A program made the position numbers and the translations under genes. Of a stretch of 64,000 nt of DNA, positions 49,701 through 59,553 are shown piece after piece (position 1 is the first letter of the stretch; each line of letters opens with the position of its first letter). The stretch is from Ecdyonurus torrentis (taxonomy: Eukaryota; Arthropoda; Insecta; Ephemeroptera; Heptageniidae). A model generated the notes under the pieces. The model searched no databases, was not told the origin of the DNA, and saw only the letters and a program-made list of their open reading frames with translations. The stretch spans positions 6,520,020 to 6,584,019 of the forward strand of contig OX439133.1 in NCBI GenBank assembly GCA_949318235.1. Reading direction: 5' to 3'.

Positions 49701-50727
49701 TACTTTCTTTATTAAAGGTAAAGAAAATGAAGTTGGTCATGCTGTAACTGTAAAATCAGAAGGCAATACAATATACGTGCATGAAGTCATTGATGGAAAT
49801 AGTGTTAAAACACCTTGGAGTGAATTTGCATTACAAAATGATGTTACTCATGGCACCCTTCTAACTGCAAAAAACTTAAAGGACATTACTACAAGAACAC
49901 GTGATTATATCAATGATAACAAAAAACTATACTCTGACGATGAAAAACGAGCTGGAGAGAGCTCATTTAACAACAGATTTGGTAATACTTCAGACAAAAA
50001 TATATATTCTTATGTCATTAAAGATGGCGGATTGTATCAAGATAATAACATTAGAATAACTGTTGGTGGAAACAAACAAAAAAATGCACTAAAACAACTT
50101 TATTCTATATTAAATGATTATGCAGACGAAGTTGAGAAGTCTGAACCAAAACATAATAGAAAAAAAATTGAACATTCAAATACTACACCTATATTTGGAA
50201 TTGATCATGAAAAGCCAAAATCTCAATTCATGATTGGAATCTTTGACGTTACTTTAAGTAACGGAGAAAAGTTAAAATTTATTACGAGTTCAGGAAAAAA
50301 TCCACTAGCGGTTAGACAAAAGTGGAAAATGAATATTAGTACTGGTTGCTATGAAGCAACGGAAGCTATTCCAATTACTGCGTCAGTCAATGGTTATGAT
50401 TTTATACATCCTAATAATCCAAAAAAGGAATATATAGTGGATCTTTCAACGGGGTATTTAACGGATAAAACACATGACTCTAGTTGCGCTGCACAAAAAG
50501 GAGCTTTTCATATAGGTAATATTTTAACTGAATACAAAAAGAAGGGACAATCTGTAACAGTTAAAACATGGGATATGCGGGAGCAATGGTATGCTCCTCC
50601 TGGATCAAGAAATGCAAATAAGTATTCAAGAACTCAAGCTGCTACTTCATGTTCACACTGTAAGGATAATTTAGCATACAGTACTGGCATAGAAAATAAT
50701 GTCACTAAAAGGAAAAATAAAAAATAA
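43744..50727 (+). CDS. Giant SecA-core modular protein (2,327 aa), toxin/effector-like
   Basis: Seen: one uninterrupted frame in AT-rich host-like codons. Residues ~1-470 are helical with no recognised domain. Residues ~530-1110 match the SecA motor: Walker A QTGEGKTT (579-586), VTSNAVLAEEG, YGTMSMFQFDHLR, Walker B VDEVDSMLID (685-694), a cross-linking-domain-like MYIVEEG...SGLHQFLQIK, GVTGT (895-899), ATNIAGRGAD (1015-1024) and RTSRQG (1057-1062). The catalytic residues are intact. Then a TPR-like helix pair (~1197-1231), hydrophobic segments (~1496-1545, ~1566-1581), a J-like stretch without HPD (~1858-1912), a Cys1916/His1999/Asp2017 papain-fold-like region, and a C-terminal deaminase-like region (C2248, C2303-x-x-C2306). 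Known: SecA drives bacterial and plastid protein export, and animals lack it. Inference: a bacterial modular toxin or effector acquired by horizontal transfer; its cell location and substrate are unknown. Alternatives: a domesticated defence protein, or a decaying gene, although no break is visible. Confidence 0.85.
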   Translation: MNRKKAKFANDILEEKSCTFNYEYTKQDINYFLNQLDIITGDKEYSIEIYKLIAEYLLTNNGLMFSAYFAFAQNEHELQKLLRTFSYEKKNLFILVDYNNKKRLIVLNSTAGTLEILYIRHENILQSSDSIHDILNDFSADDKTKRYFQHCLRFGTVNCFDAQLLNALQNVAQYLNTSKANLLENFEFTEKEEEDILTYKEELKLKIRATYIDQILKLVRSLEQKPDLETFRKEINIFLKSCNEFEEMLPIFENYTQECKKIFDYEDDDNSEIEATNIWDKLKSTREKILTDPKVEELIYLSKQKFDNLDTEKDNSLMPDVYQKFPEYMAIVVSTLKLLAICKNFDIKQEIECSLIQVLQVNVEYIRFFCNKVLNESNETKITNEKSHQDELDCECIINEVGIEEASTLSKESLNNKHEIFSDENISSFEATKTSTATSRQDLQMVDTVCNEENDDIDTNLAIKTYGEIMSELKISIGGTALTALNSEEIKNIESKVQKIKNIYKKWKSKNERDIKMWIKSNLSMSTDIEEMIAILDRGNELITRAKNNKEEKLRLPQIIALLILLDPTLPYINFSQVQTGEGKTTLIALLAIIKIWKGCSSIDIVTSNAVLAEEGLKSKLELYTLCNISASTNNDDKTYRSGPRKCYYSQIVYGTMSMFQFDHLRNTFESLNTKGSRKFCFLIVDEVDSMLIDNANHIAKLASHFPGMDYLRYVYIKIWQELHKAEYSIQQEFQNELQEEITALSNNYNLGNITLKEMEDEIVHHEERIHKLPYDHLYKKLMDNVTLDMFSFLPEHILSYAKSALKKWIKNAIYAKYSCHENEMYIVEEGKNEKQITPVDAMNTGMTLKNTVWHSGLHQFLQIKHNIRITSETLTSSCISNIAYVQKYETNIIGVTGTLGSQAEQTFLTSVYNVNFAFIPTFKTKIFNEHDCKVVPDDDWCHEVASDAILRIDQGRAVLIICKTIADADSLSHYFENFLNNDIFGIDIEIKLYKDESFSAVTHDEVNSGTIIIATNIAGRGADFKTSSILEAHGGLHVCVSFLPGNERVKDQAYYRTSRQGMKGSAQMIIRDSEAKTLGITTIKQGIFRADDVKWKMENNETIQIQFLLNTKLNELKILDSLFDKFSELYLQQVSEFGSDSEYHHYLLDLKERWAFWLEKQKMDNKIYSDNEVQNIFKKFLSEEYYCKEGVINKNPYYCLQQAEYYIANNKLDKALMSLTHATKICKNSTVLSALPLKQFEIALEKNPVLFHRIMKALKKIVSFGFYEGDANVTKVDELLELLESSKSSLLIELDYLKNNFFENADDFQRILVTNESTCVNEMTRQIEIRYLCLQKQFQYLKSIFEQFKKADNSKGYTIAAKVKINKQEITDLISQNNDTDEIGTSEQDNNKSSTAEQNEVQTLEPELSTQNDSNIFLSSGIAVSSIVSQTFALTSANVLPSTSNSRESEIPINMQSKNDESKKAFTASREIEELEATGLNYCYAVNEVTDIPLTLIRSSLALVASGVAVLLAGIAFPPIFVVSCGIANVLITEGIVDIVIEFVKRNSEEFNAKDYIKTKVISFGVSAITCGISAVLTCQKVLQKAINVCRKLQSALKNCSKFKYIVEKLTTILEYMITCLDKMKKAAIFASNTNKLRFNNISKLNIFKQAMYTIGRDALKSAVCAVIMEKVVNNCSKLLFDQCKDKIATQVEKNLSSCLNREKLRTIKREEILKVCQELLYGKEKCVFLDVTQKISIGVVKQLGSKLSCFLPIVCESFMNVYKSLEFVDAFGAFNNKLNYKLASLEGQQENNEDLIIKELSQMIANAICSRLESTTNSWGSLGINTATSILVNKVIPINDELYVDGKPITDDAHEFLDIDKNASDEEFLRAYLQKCEELKRQGSKNSDLLLDRLQLAMYACEKRYLIDKSNSNCVFKSFAQMFGVDVSSISGATGFVALPEGVSIQDATRMLKNLNLKTCKRTFENCDEKSLSDYLSHQNSDRATFFIKGKENEVGHAVTVKSEGNTIYVHEVIDGNSVKTPWSEFALQNDVTHGTLLTAKNLKDITTRTRDYINDNKKLYSDDEKRAGESSFNNRFGNTSDKNIYSYVIKDGGLYQDNNIRITVGGNKQKNALKQLYSILNDYADEVEKSEPKHNRKKIEHSNTTPIFGIDHEKPKSQFMIGIFDVTLSNGEKLKFITSSGKNPLAVRQKWKMNISTGCYEATEAIPITASVNGYDFIHPNNPKKEYIVDLSTGYLTDKTHDSSCAAQKGAFHIGNILTEYKKKGQSVTVKTWDMREQWYAPPGSRNANKYSRTQAATSCSHCKDNLAYSTGIENNVTKRKNKK

Positions 50728-52905
50728 AATGTTTAATTAAAAACTTATATAAAATTACTGTAGAATTATTGTATATATGTAATTTGCTTTTGTTGATATG
50801 TATGTTTATTGTTTCAATACTTATATTTATATGTTTTACAAATAATTTTAATAAGTACGAAAAGTTAGAAGATTTTATAGTTGTAAGTCATAAAAAAAAT
50901 TATTAATTTGCAAAAAAATATTAGAAACATTTTTATTAATTTATGTAAATAATAATTATTTTATTAATGAGTAAATGAGTGGTAAATTTCTTTGGTATAA
51001 AAGTATTAAGTTAAATTTTAAATTACTAAAATAAATTTTCAATATTAATTTGTTGTATTTTTTTTACCTTTAAATAAAAAAACTTTTTGCGTAATGTAAA
51101 AGAAAAGCTTTTATTTCAACAATCCTTCTTGAGAAGTAAAAAATTCAAAAATTAATAAATAACATATTTTTTATTAATGTAAGCATGTCACGTCCTAAAG
51201 GACAGCACGAGTATTACAGTACGAGTATTACAGTACAGTATTACATACTAAAAATAGTATTTGCTGAAATAAAATATATAATTAAAGGCAAATAATTTTA
51301 GTAATTTAAATCTTTGGGTCACGTTATCAAAATTTAAATTTTTAGAGCGAGAAATTCATTAATAAAAGTTTTGCAAAGAAAATTAAATTTTAATTAATAT
51401 GTTGTGGCCAAATAGGTTTAACACTTTTTTTTATAAATAGTATAACAACTAACATGCTCGATTTAAACAAAATAAAATTAATTAAAATTATCATTTCTAG
51501 AGGAAAACATTTTTAAACATTTAATTGAATTATTAAAGTTTGATTTGTGGAAATTTTTAAATAACAAAAGTTTTCTTTTTATTATTTTAATCAACCAATG
51601 TTTTTTTTTTCATACTTTTACATATGAATTGTAAAAATAAATAAATTTAATTTTTCAATCACTAGATAATATTTCTTGTGATTTTAACAATTCATATAGT
51701 TTATAAATTAAAATATTTTTGAAATCATGTTTATTAAAGAAAGAGATTTTTTTCAATTTATATTTTTTAACAATATACATATCTGACATACTGTTCTTTA
51801 AAGAACAGTAAATTTTAGTACGAAACATTTTCCTGTTGTTGTTATACTGTTATAAGTTTTGAAAGTTCCAAAAATTCTTTATTTTTAGGAATTACCACTA
51901 TTCATTACACTATTCATTATTCAGATACATTAAAAATAGATAAGCACAATTAATGATGATTTTTCGCAAAGCTCTGCGCATGAAGTCACTCAGAGGGTAA
52001 ATACATTGCAAGGGTTCCCCTATACCCTATTTGAGCATTAATTACACAAACGTCAGATTAAACTTCAGAAAAGTAATGCCATTTTCCAACAACAACAACA
52101 ACCAACAACAAAAAGCAATAATTAGAAACTGCAATTTTGGAATACCAATATTTCCATTTCATTTCTTGCAACTAAGGGTTAATTTCAAATCACTCTCCGA
52201 TGCTTTTTTTTAGATCCTAGAAATAATAGCGAAGAAAGTCTAGTTAGCGTTTTTGCAGCTCCATGCGAGTAAAATTTGACTAAATCTTTTTTTATTAACG
52301 GTCGTTCCAATTACAAGTATAATTGAACCATAAGGAGAATTTTTAGCAACGGATCAACAACGAAAATGTTCCTTCCATAACACCACATGTAATTTTAAGG
52401 TTTTTTACTTTTTTTAACAAAGGAAAAAAGAATCATTAATTTTGCTTGTAGAAGAAACCATAGAAATAGTATGATTTAATATTAATTAACGGGACACATT
52501 TAAATTGGAATAAATAAAATTGCCATAAATTAATTTTATAAGACAATAAGTTGTTTAAATAAAATCATGGTGTGGAGGGAGTCGGCTTTGAGTATGGTTC
52601 TGATTTCACAGTTTAGAAAACCATTTTTAAAACTACATGGAAAATATAACATATAAACAGAATATGTCTGTTTTTTATAGGGTAAATTGCAACCTTTCTC
52701 AGATGTTTAATGATGTGTCATATAAATAAGTAGCTGTAGTTGTGCAGTGGAAATATTTTTTTAGCTTTTAACTTTTTTTCATATATTTTTTAATATATTT
52801 ATTTAGTGCATTACTCTTGTTTAAAATATAGCTTTTGTTTTAATTCATATTTTGTTTATACACCGATATTATAATAGGTTTATATTATTAAACATTGAAT
52901 GGTAG
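50728..52905. other. 3' flank and AT-rich intergenic DNA
   Basis: AATAAA overlaps the stop codon of the large gene (50723-50728), and further AATAAA-like sites occur near 51032 and 51070, so its exact poly(A) site is unclear. No other gene is supported. A small frame at 52031-52213 is Asn/Gln low complexity. Confidence 0.45.
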
Positions 52906-53213
52906 TCTCGATGCCTCCACGTCAAAAGCGAGCTTCTTCACTTTCCAGGTTTCCGAGAAACCGACCATCAACACTTTCCGCCACCGAGCATCTGCATTGT
53001 TAAGCTTATGGCCGAGTGTAAATAGTGTAGATAGTCGTTTTGTTGGAAAACTGGAGAGTGTAGATGCTCGCTTTAGAAGCGAAGGCATCATTATGTTATT
53101 TAGCATTGATAGTGTTGGAGCTAGAATTAAAAGGACTTCAAAGTACAACTGCAAAGATTTAACTCACAGACATTCAGCAACTAGAACTTCTCTGTAAAGA
53201 AGTTTGCACTACA
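52885..53213 (+). other. GC-richer inverted coding-like repeat, possible exon
   Basis: The arms at 52910-52980 and about 53010-53088 are inverse copies. The + strand reads MPPRQKRASSLSRF and the minus strand of the other arm reads MPSLLKRASTLSSF, so both arms encode a related peptide in their own direction. A 34-codon frame opens at ATG 52900 and a 100-codon frame overlaps in another phase. 'gcactacag/gtacgt' at 53213 is a good donor. It could be a first exon, a pseudogene fragment or a foldback element. No downstream acceptor could be assigned. Confidence 0.4.
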
Positions 53214-53461
53214 GGTACGTATTACTCATAATACATACATTAAAAATGAAATCACTTAAAAAATTATTATAAACAAAATTAAGTGTAACTCAAGCTGGCG
53301 CTAAGCTGAGTGTGAAGTTTTAGCTGTGACGTAGGTTATAAGCTGCTAATCGGCTTTTGCCAACTGCGCGTTACATAATAATAATTAAAATTTTAAGATC
53401 GCGTTTTTAGGAAGTTTAATAACATGAGAATCATGAATAACAAGTCATTATTGACTTTTAC
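53214..53461. other. Short gene-free stretch
   Basis: 'gtaactcaagctggcgc' (53284) and 'gccaactgcgcgttac' (53358) are weakly inverse, perhaps the ends of a ~90 bp element. Otherwise nothing. Confidence 0.35.
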
Positions 53462-53465
53462 TTAA

Positions 53466-54506
53466 GGGGCCGTGTATGTTGGTAATCCCCATAAACAAAG
53501 CACGGGAAATCGTATTTACGCCGTCAAATTGTCAATTTTGTATCTAGAAACTGAAAATTAAAGCATTAAATTGTAAATAAAATTCCACTTTGAGCGGCGT
53601 TAACAAATTTTTTTAAAGATATGCAGGAAAAAAGATAATAATTTTTCAATTAAGCAAATGAAAATTAATAGCTGTAGTAAGAATTTTCATAAGTTGATAC
53701 TTTGATTTATTTTCAGGTATAGTAAAGTTGCAGTAAAAAGTAAGTGAAAAAAGAGAAATAAAAGGGATCAATGCTACCTGACAACACGACCCAATTATCT
53801 TCGCGTCAACGATTTTGATAACTCGAGAAGTAATTTCACAGTAAATCAAATTTATTTTAGATGTTAGTTTTATAAAAAATCATACATATTTCTTTTTTGA
53901 TCGAAGTTCTAGCGATATTTTGAACTACCGTGATTTAAAAATAATGAGTAGTATGTAATATTTTTTATTTGAATATATTACTTTAATATGAAGCTATAAC
54001 TTCGATCAAAAAAGAAATATATGCAAGATTTTTAATAAAACTAACATTTAAAATAAATTTGATTCACTGTGACTGTTACTTCGCAAGTTATCAAAATCAT
54101 TGACGCGTAAGATAATTGGGTCCCGTGTTGTCAGGTAGCAGGTAATCTCTTCTATTGAAAAACTGCTCTTTGCTCACTTACTTTTTACTGCACTTTTTGA
54201 CTTACAAAGGTGCAGCAGTGCTATGGTATGATATACAGTACGCAGACTTATTGACGACAGTAAATGTTACCACTAAAATAAATATGCAACTTTACTAAAA
54301 AATTATCAAAATTTGAAATTAATTATAAAAAAATCTATTGATAATATAAAAATTTTATCAACAGGCCTCAAAGCGAAATTTTATGCTGATTACAGCATAA
54401 TAAATTTCAGTCATAATTACATCATACTCAGAGGGAGAGAACGTAAATACTAAAAGTCTCTTTTGCATGCTAATCTTACGGAGACTGTTTCAACATACAC
54501 GGTCCC
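53466..54506. mobile_element. TTAA-flanked palindromic element (~1.04 kb)
   Basis: Termini GGGGCCGTGTATGTTG and CAACATACACGGTCCC are inverse with one mismatch, flanked by TTAA at 53462-53465 and 54507-54510. The interior is also foldback: 'ctgacaacacgacccaatta' pairs with 'taattgggtcccgtgttgtc', and 'tttcttttttgatcgaagt' with 'acttcgatcaaaaaagaaa'. No transposase. Superfamily uncertain (TTAA or TTA/TAA targets fit several). Confidence 0.85.
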
Positions 54507-54510
54507 TTAA

Positions 54511-55346
54511 TAAAGCATGTGTAAGAAATTTCAATACAAATAATACATTGGTTATGTAATAAAAAAAAAAAAACGGTATGATAATATTTCCTATATTTAC
54601 CCTTTTATTTTTCACCCGCAAACCTGATCGTCACATTAATTTTAAATTTCGTACAACTAATATTAAAAGAAATACAACTCTTTATTTACAAAAAAAATAT
54701 ATATAATATAAAGCTAATTTATTTAATTTTTTTACTCAGCTATATATAAGCTATCAGTACAGTTTATATAGTATATAGTGTAAGTATGACAAAAATATTA
54801 TGAAAATTTGTTATTTAATTTCAGACATAAATCGTACAGCAAATTTACCTTAAGATCTCTAGAAAATAAAATAATTACTAAAATTAATTAATTATATATT
54901 TAATTTTTGTGTCAATATGTTCACACAAAAAATATAGAGATATCTCAATTTTTTAACTGTATTTTTTCTAATTTGTCATTTATTTTAGGAAAGTTTATAT
55001 AATAATAAATAAAATATTATAATTATGATTTTAAATATAAATAATTATATCGCTATTGTTTGGAAAATATTTTTAAAAAAATTATAAATAATATAAATGA
55101 AATTTTAGTATTTTATGAAAATAAATTTAAGAACTAAAAAGAAAAGAAATAATGTTTCTTTCTTTACTTATTTATGAAATCCCCTCACAAAGCTAAAAAA
55201 ATATATAATAATACATAAAAAAAATGGTATTTTTACTGTAGGCAGTCTAAATTTGATATCTGAGGAGCTAACATCTTACCAAATTTGAAATTTAAATGAT
55301 AATTTAAGTACTTAAGAACCTAATTTAAGTATTTAAATAGAGAAGT
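54511..55346. other. AT-rich gene-free stretch
   Basis: No gene, RNA or recognised repeat. Confidence 0.35.
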
Positions 55347-55412
55347 CTCCTGTGAGTTAGGCAACTTGTTGAGCATTGATGTACGACAAGATGCCTAGCT
55401 CGCAGGATACTC
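55347..55412. repeat. Hairpin related to the one at 5.95 kb
   Basis: 'tcctgtgagttaggcaactt' and 'aagatgcctagctcgcagga' are inverse with several mismatches around an 'agcattgatgta' loop. 5955-6010 has the same stem and loop in degraded form. Confidence 0.6.
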
Positions 55413-55552
55413 TGAAGCTGAACAATTTCTCATCCCGCTAATTTTACAAATAATGGTTGAAATTGAAAACAGACCTCAGATTCGTACTCTACGAGCTTAA
55501 TTAGTAAGAAAACAAGTCTAATAGTGATGATAATATGTCAAATTAATGGAGG

Positions 55553-55864
55553 GTGTAGGGTGCATGCACATGACGTCATATTTAATGCGCTTGAAGACCT
55601 TACTTATGGAGTAGTGCATAACATTCGTCGGCATAGGACAAACTTCATTTAACGTAATTTTTTGGGAAAAACGGTTATTTTTTTTGTAATTGTTTTTTTT
55701 TTTCTCACATACTTGAGATACTATTTCAATATATTTATATCAGCAATGCTTTCAAAAATATTGCGTAGTGTTTTTAAACTGGTAAAATGAGGTATTTCCT
55801 ATATGCGACCCATATTATTGAGTTATTTAACATGGCGTCGGCTTTAACATGAATGCACCCTATA
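55553..55864 (-). mobile_element. MITE family A, copy 12 (reverse)
   Basis: 'gtagggtgcatgcacatgac' to 'aacatgaatgcaccctata', with the interior 'gcgtagtgtttttaaactgg' as in the other reverse copies. Confidence 0.75.
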
Positions 55865-55878
55865 GGTTTGAAATGTAA

Positions 55879-56311
<433 letters not shown>

Positions 56312-56337
56312 ATACGGTTTACAGAATGTTAAAAAAT

Positions 56338-56490
56338 TGTCTTGCATTTCTCATTTTAATTCATACGAAATCGGTAGAGTACTTTTCTCAAAATCGCGAA
56401 CAACGTGTTTTTCCCCATAAACGTAATGTTAAATAAGGGAACCCTTATCTTTTCCCACGTCTTACCGCGCTTAACCGATAATCTCCATTT
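56338..56490 (-). mobile_element. MITE family F, partial reverse copy
   Basis: 'cgtgtttttccccataaacg', 'gggaacccttatcttttccc' and 'ttaaccgataatctcc' are the reverse complement of family F. The other end is lost. Confidence 0.6.
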
Positions 56491-56504
56491 TTAAAAAGTA
56501 TAAA

Positions 56505-56815
56505 GTCGTTACATACATGTTAAAGTCAACTCCAGAAGTGAGTACTAATTAAATAACATTGGCATAGAGGTAAGAAATTAATTTTTTTTTTCCAGTTTAA
56601 AAATGCTTATTAGTAATTCTTTTAAGAGCATCAATGCTGTTAACGTGTTGAATTAGTTTTTCAAGTATGCGAGAAAAATAATAATGACAAAAGAGTTACT
56701 TATTATCAAAGAAATTAGCGAAAAGCCACGTTTGTCCTATGCTAAACAATGTTATTCGTGGCTCAATTATGACATCGAAGTACATTTATTATGACGTCAT
56801 GCGCACTTACCATAA
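56505..56815 (+). mobile_element. MITE family A, copy 13
   Basis: 'acatgttaaagtcaactcca' at the left, 'gtttgtcctatgctaaacaa' inside and 'atgacgtcatgcgcacttac' at the right. Termini degraded. Confidence 0.6.
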
Positions 56816-56997
56816 AGAAAAGAAATTTATAAAACTAAGTAAGTAGTTCACTACTTCACTATACCTTATTTGAGGTAAAATAATAATAATAAATAAAACG
56901 ACAAAAAATATGACATTTAAAAAAGCAGTATAAAATATTTACCTGATTGATAGATTGATAAATATGTTTTCTTTTATATTATAAGACTATTAATTAG

Positions 56998-56999
<2 letters not shown>

Positions 57000-57087
<88 letters not shown>
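57000..57087. repeat. (TA)n microsatellite
   Basis: About 88 bases of pure TA. Confidence 0.9.
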
Positions 57088-57090
<3 letters not shown>

Positions 57091-57240
57091 CATATATTTT
57101 ATCAAATAAAAAAAAATACATTTTTACTAATTAAACTCCAATTTTCTTTTTATTGATTAAAATTAAAAACAAAAAAAATATAATATTACATTTTATATAA
57201 TATAATTCCTTTTATATTGAAAGGTTTTGGCTTTCATGTT

Positions 57241-57400
57241 ACACCGTGTTATATAAGCAGTAAACGGACAATGAAAGGGAATTCGGCTCGACCGGAAATC
57301 AAACCAGGATCTTTGGTTTCCTAGACTACTGCGTTACCATTTACGCAACCGAGGTTCCTTCCTCTGCAACATCATTTACTGCTTATATAATATAGTCAGT
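57241..57400 (-). mobile_element. tRNA-like palindromic element, copy 2
   Basis: Same layout as 42440-42592: 'tatataagcagtaaa' and 'tttactgcttatata' inverted ends, here perfect. The minus-strand body retains 'ggtaacgcagtagtctagga' and 'aaccaaagatcctgg', but box B is mutated. The decayed body with intact inverted ends argues for a mobile-element rather than a tRNA-gene identity. Confidence 0.7.
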
Positions 57401-58912
57401 GTATTATAAAATAATACGTATTGTAGAAATGTGATTAAATACCAATTTAAGGTGCAAAATGACAAAAATTAACGATAATATCATTAACATAGCTAATATC
57501 AATCAATAATTAAACTGTCAGGTTACAGCAATGTTTATTACTTGAAGTAACTAATATAAATATTTCTACCATTTGTAGATTTCAAATTATAACATTTACA
57601 AAATTAGTTCAATAATATCTCTATCTGATTTCTTAAAAATAAACAAAATAAATAAAATCAAATAAGGCAGATTATTATTTTAACTTATTTTAAGTATTTA
57701 TAGCACAACGCAAACATTTTTTTTCATAGTATTAATTCATATTCAAATACACGCTCAATTTCATAATTTTCTTACACATCTTTGAAATTTGTTCAGAGGT
57801 TCATATTTGCATTGAATATATATAGCATAGCATAAAGTATAACACATTGTAGATAATATATTTTATACTGGACTTTACCAATTTTTATTTTATGATTTGT
57901 TAGTATTGTATTTCCTTTCCTTTTTTTTTTTTTTTTTTTTTTTTTTCTTCCCACACAACACACGCGTATTTTTTATTTACACCTTGTTTATATTTATTTT
58001 CATTAGTGATATATATTATAATGAAAGGCATGAAGCATCAAAAGGGCCGCATATTGAGTTATAATATAATAATATATAATGCAATTAAGTAAATAAAGCT
58101 TTTAAAATCCATCAAATTCATTATACCTAATAACCTTATTTTTCTTTGCGAAAAAAAGACCCCCTCTATATATTTTTGTAACCTCTCAGGGTAATAATAT
58201 TTGCACTCCAAAGTGATTGACTACACAAAGGGTGACCTTTTATATTTTTTACATAGAGCAGGTATGCAGATGTCCTAGGCCCTGTACGGCTGCCACGCAA
58301 AATCAAAACTTTAATTAAGAATTACAATTAATGCAATCATATCTGCGCACTCATCTTTTTTGTAAAGATGTAAGTCAACACTTTTGAGGAAGTGTAACAA
58401 AATTTAATAATTTTTGAGTTATTACAATTTATTTAAATTTGAAAAAGCTAACTACAAAATGAGACAGACCCTGTCCGAGCGCTTGAGGGTGAGAACACAT
58501 TTTCAAGTAACAATTTAAAGTTAGTTTTAAAAAATAAAGTATGTTTCACAATTAATAGAGATAAATTTTATATTTTAAGTGTAAGAAGTATTTTTATTAA
58601 TTATATATTATTTTAATAAAAATATAAATAAATTATTTGAAATCCCTTAAGGTTAAGGATTGATGTCAGCTTAAAATCTAATATACTTCCTAAGCATAAA
58701 ATATACTTATTTTTCTGTCACTTGATTAATTAAATATAACGTGCTTTGCGTATGCTATGATTGTTAAAATTTTATTTTAATCCAGGAAGAAGCTATAGAG
58801 GAATTTTACATATAAATTGTAAAGAATGAATAATATGAATTTTTAAACTCAGCTAACAGATTAAGGCAACTACATAACAGAAATGCAAAAAATATCGGGG
58901 TCACGGGTTTTT
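57401..58912. other. AT-rich gene-free stretch
   Basis: Contains degraded pieces of the 1.3 kb unit (for example 'aaactgtcaggttacagcaatgttta' near 57510) and a poly(T) run near 57920-57946. No gene is supported. Confidence 0.4.
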
Positions 58913-59250
58913 ACTCACTCACTCACTCACTCACTCACTCACTCACTCACTCACTCACTCACTCACTCACTCACTCACTCACTCACTCACTCACTCACTC
59001 ACTCACTCACTCACTCACTCACTCACTCACTCACTCACTCACTCACTCACTCACTCACTCACTCACTCACTCACTCACTCACTCACTCACTCACTCACTC
59101 ACTCACTCACTCACTCACTCACTCACTCACTCACTCACTCACTCACTCACTCACTCACTCACTCACTCACTCACTCACTCACTCACTCACTCACTCACTC
59201 ACTCACTCACTCACTCACTCACTCACTCACTCACTCACTCACTCACTCAC
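58913..59250. repeat. (TCAC)n microsatellite, ~340 bp
   Basis: More than 80 uninterrupted TCAC units. The Thr-His-Ser-Leu repeat frame across it is an artefact. It lies ~300 bp upstream of exon 1 of the secreted-protein gene. Confidence 0.95.
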
Positions 59251-59459
59251 ACCAATTCAATTTGTAACGTCACAACAAAACTTTTTATTCCTCAACAAAA
59301 CTTTTTATTCCTAAATTTATTTTTGTATTTAAATTTTTTTTTTAACAATTACTAGTTACAAAAAACATTTTGAAATAAAATTATAAATTTTGAAATACCA
59401 GATTTCTAATATGAGATAAAAGCAATGTTATTAATGTATTTGAATTGACATTGAAATCA

Positions 59460-59553
59460 ATCAATAGCCAATAGACAGGATATTGATATTGTATATTGAT
59501 GCTGAATTGGCACAGATAGAAGTTGACAGGCAGAGAGCAGGATATGGAGGCTA
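59460..59553 (+). promoter_or_regulatory. Putative promoter of the secreted Thr-rich gene
   Basis: A CCAAT pentamer at 59468-59472 and a TATA-like 'gtatattga' at 59491-59499, about 58 nt upstream of the proposed ATG. Weak signals, offered only because of their position. Confidence 0.3.

Noticed and set aside
43744..50727. Window is bacterial symbiont DNA
   Set aside because: Flanking 3' splice sites, MITEs, microsatellites and a multi-exon gene on the same contig argue for a nuclear genome; assembly chimerism cannot be excluded from sequence alone.
58883..59314. Thr-His-Ser-Leu repeat protein
   Set aside because: Pure (TCAC)n microsatellite with short incidental ends.
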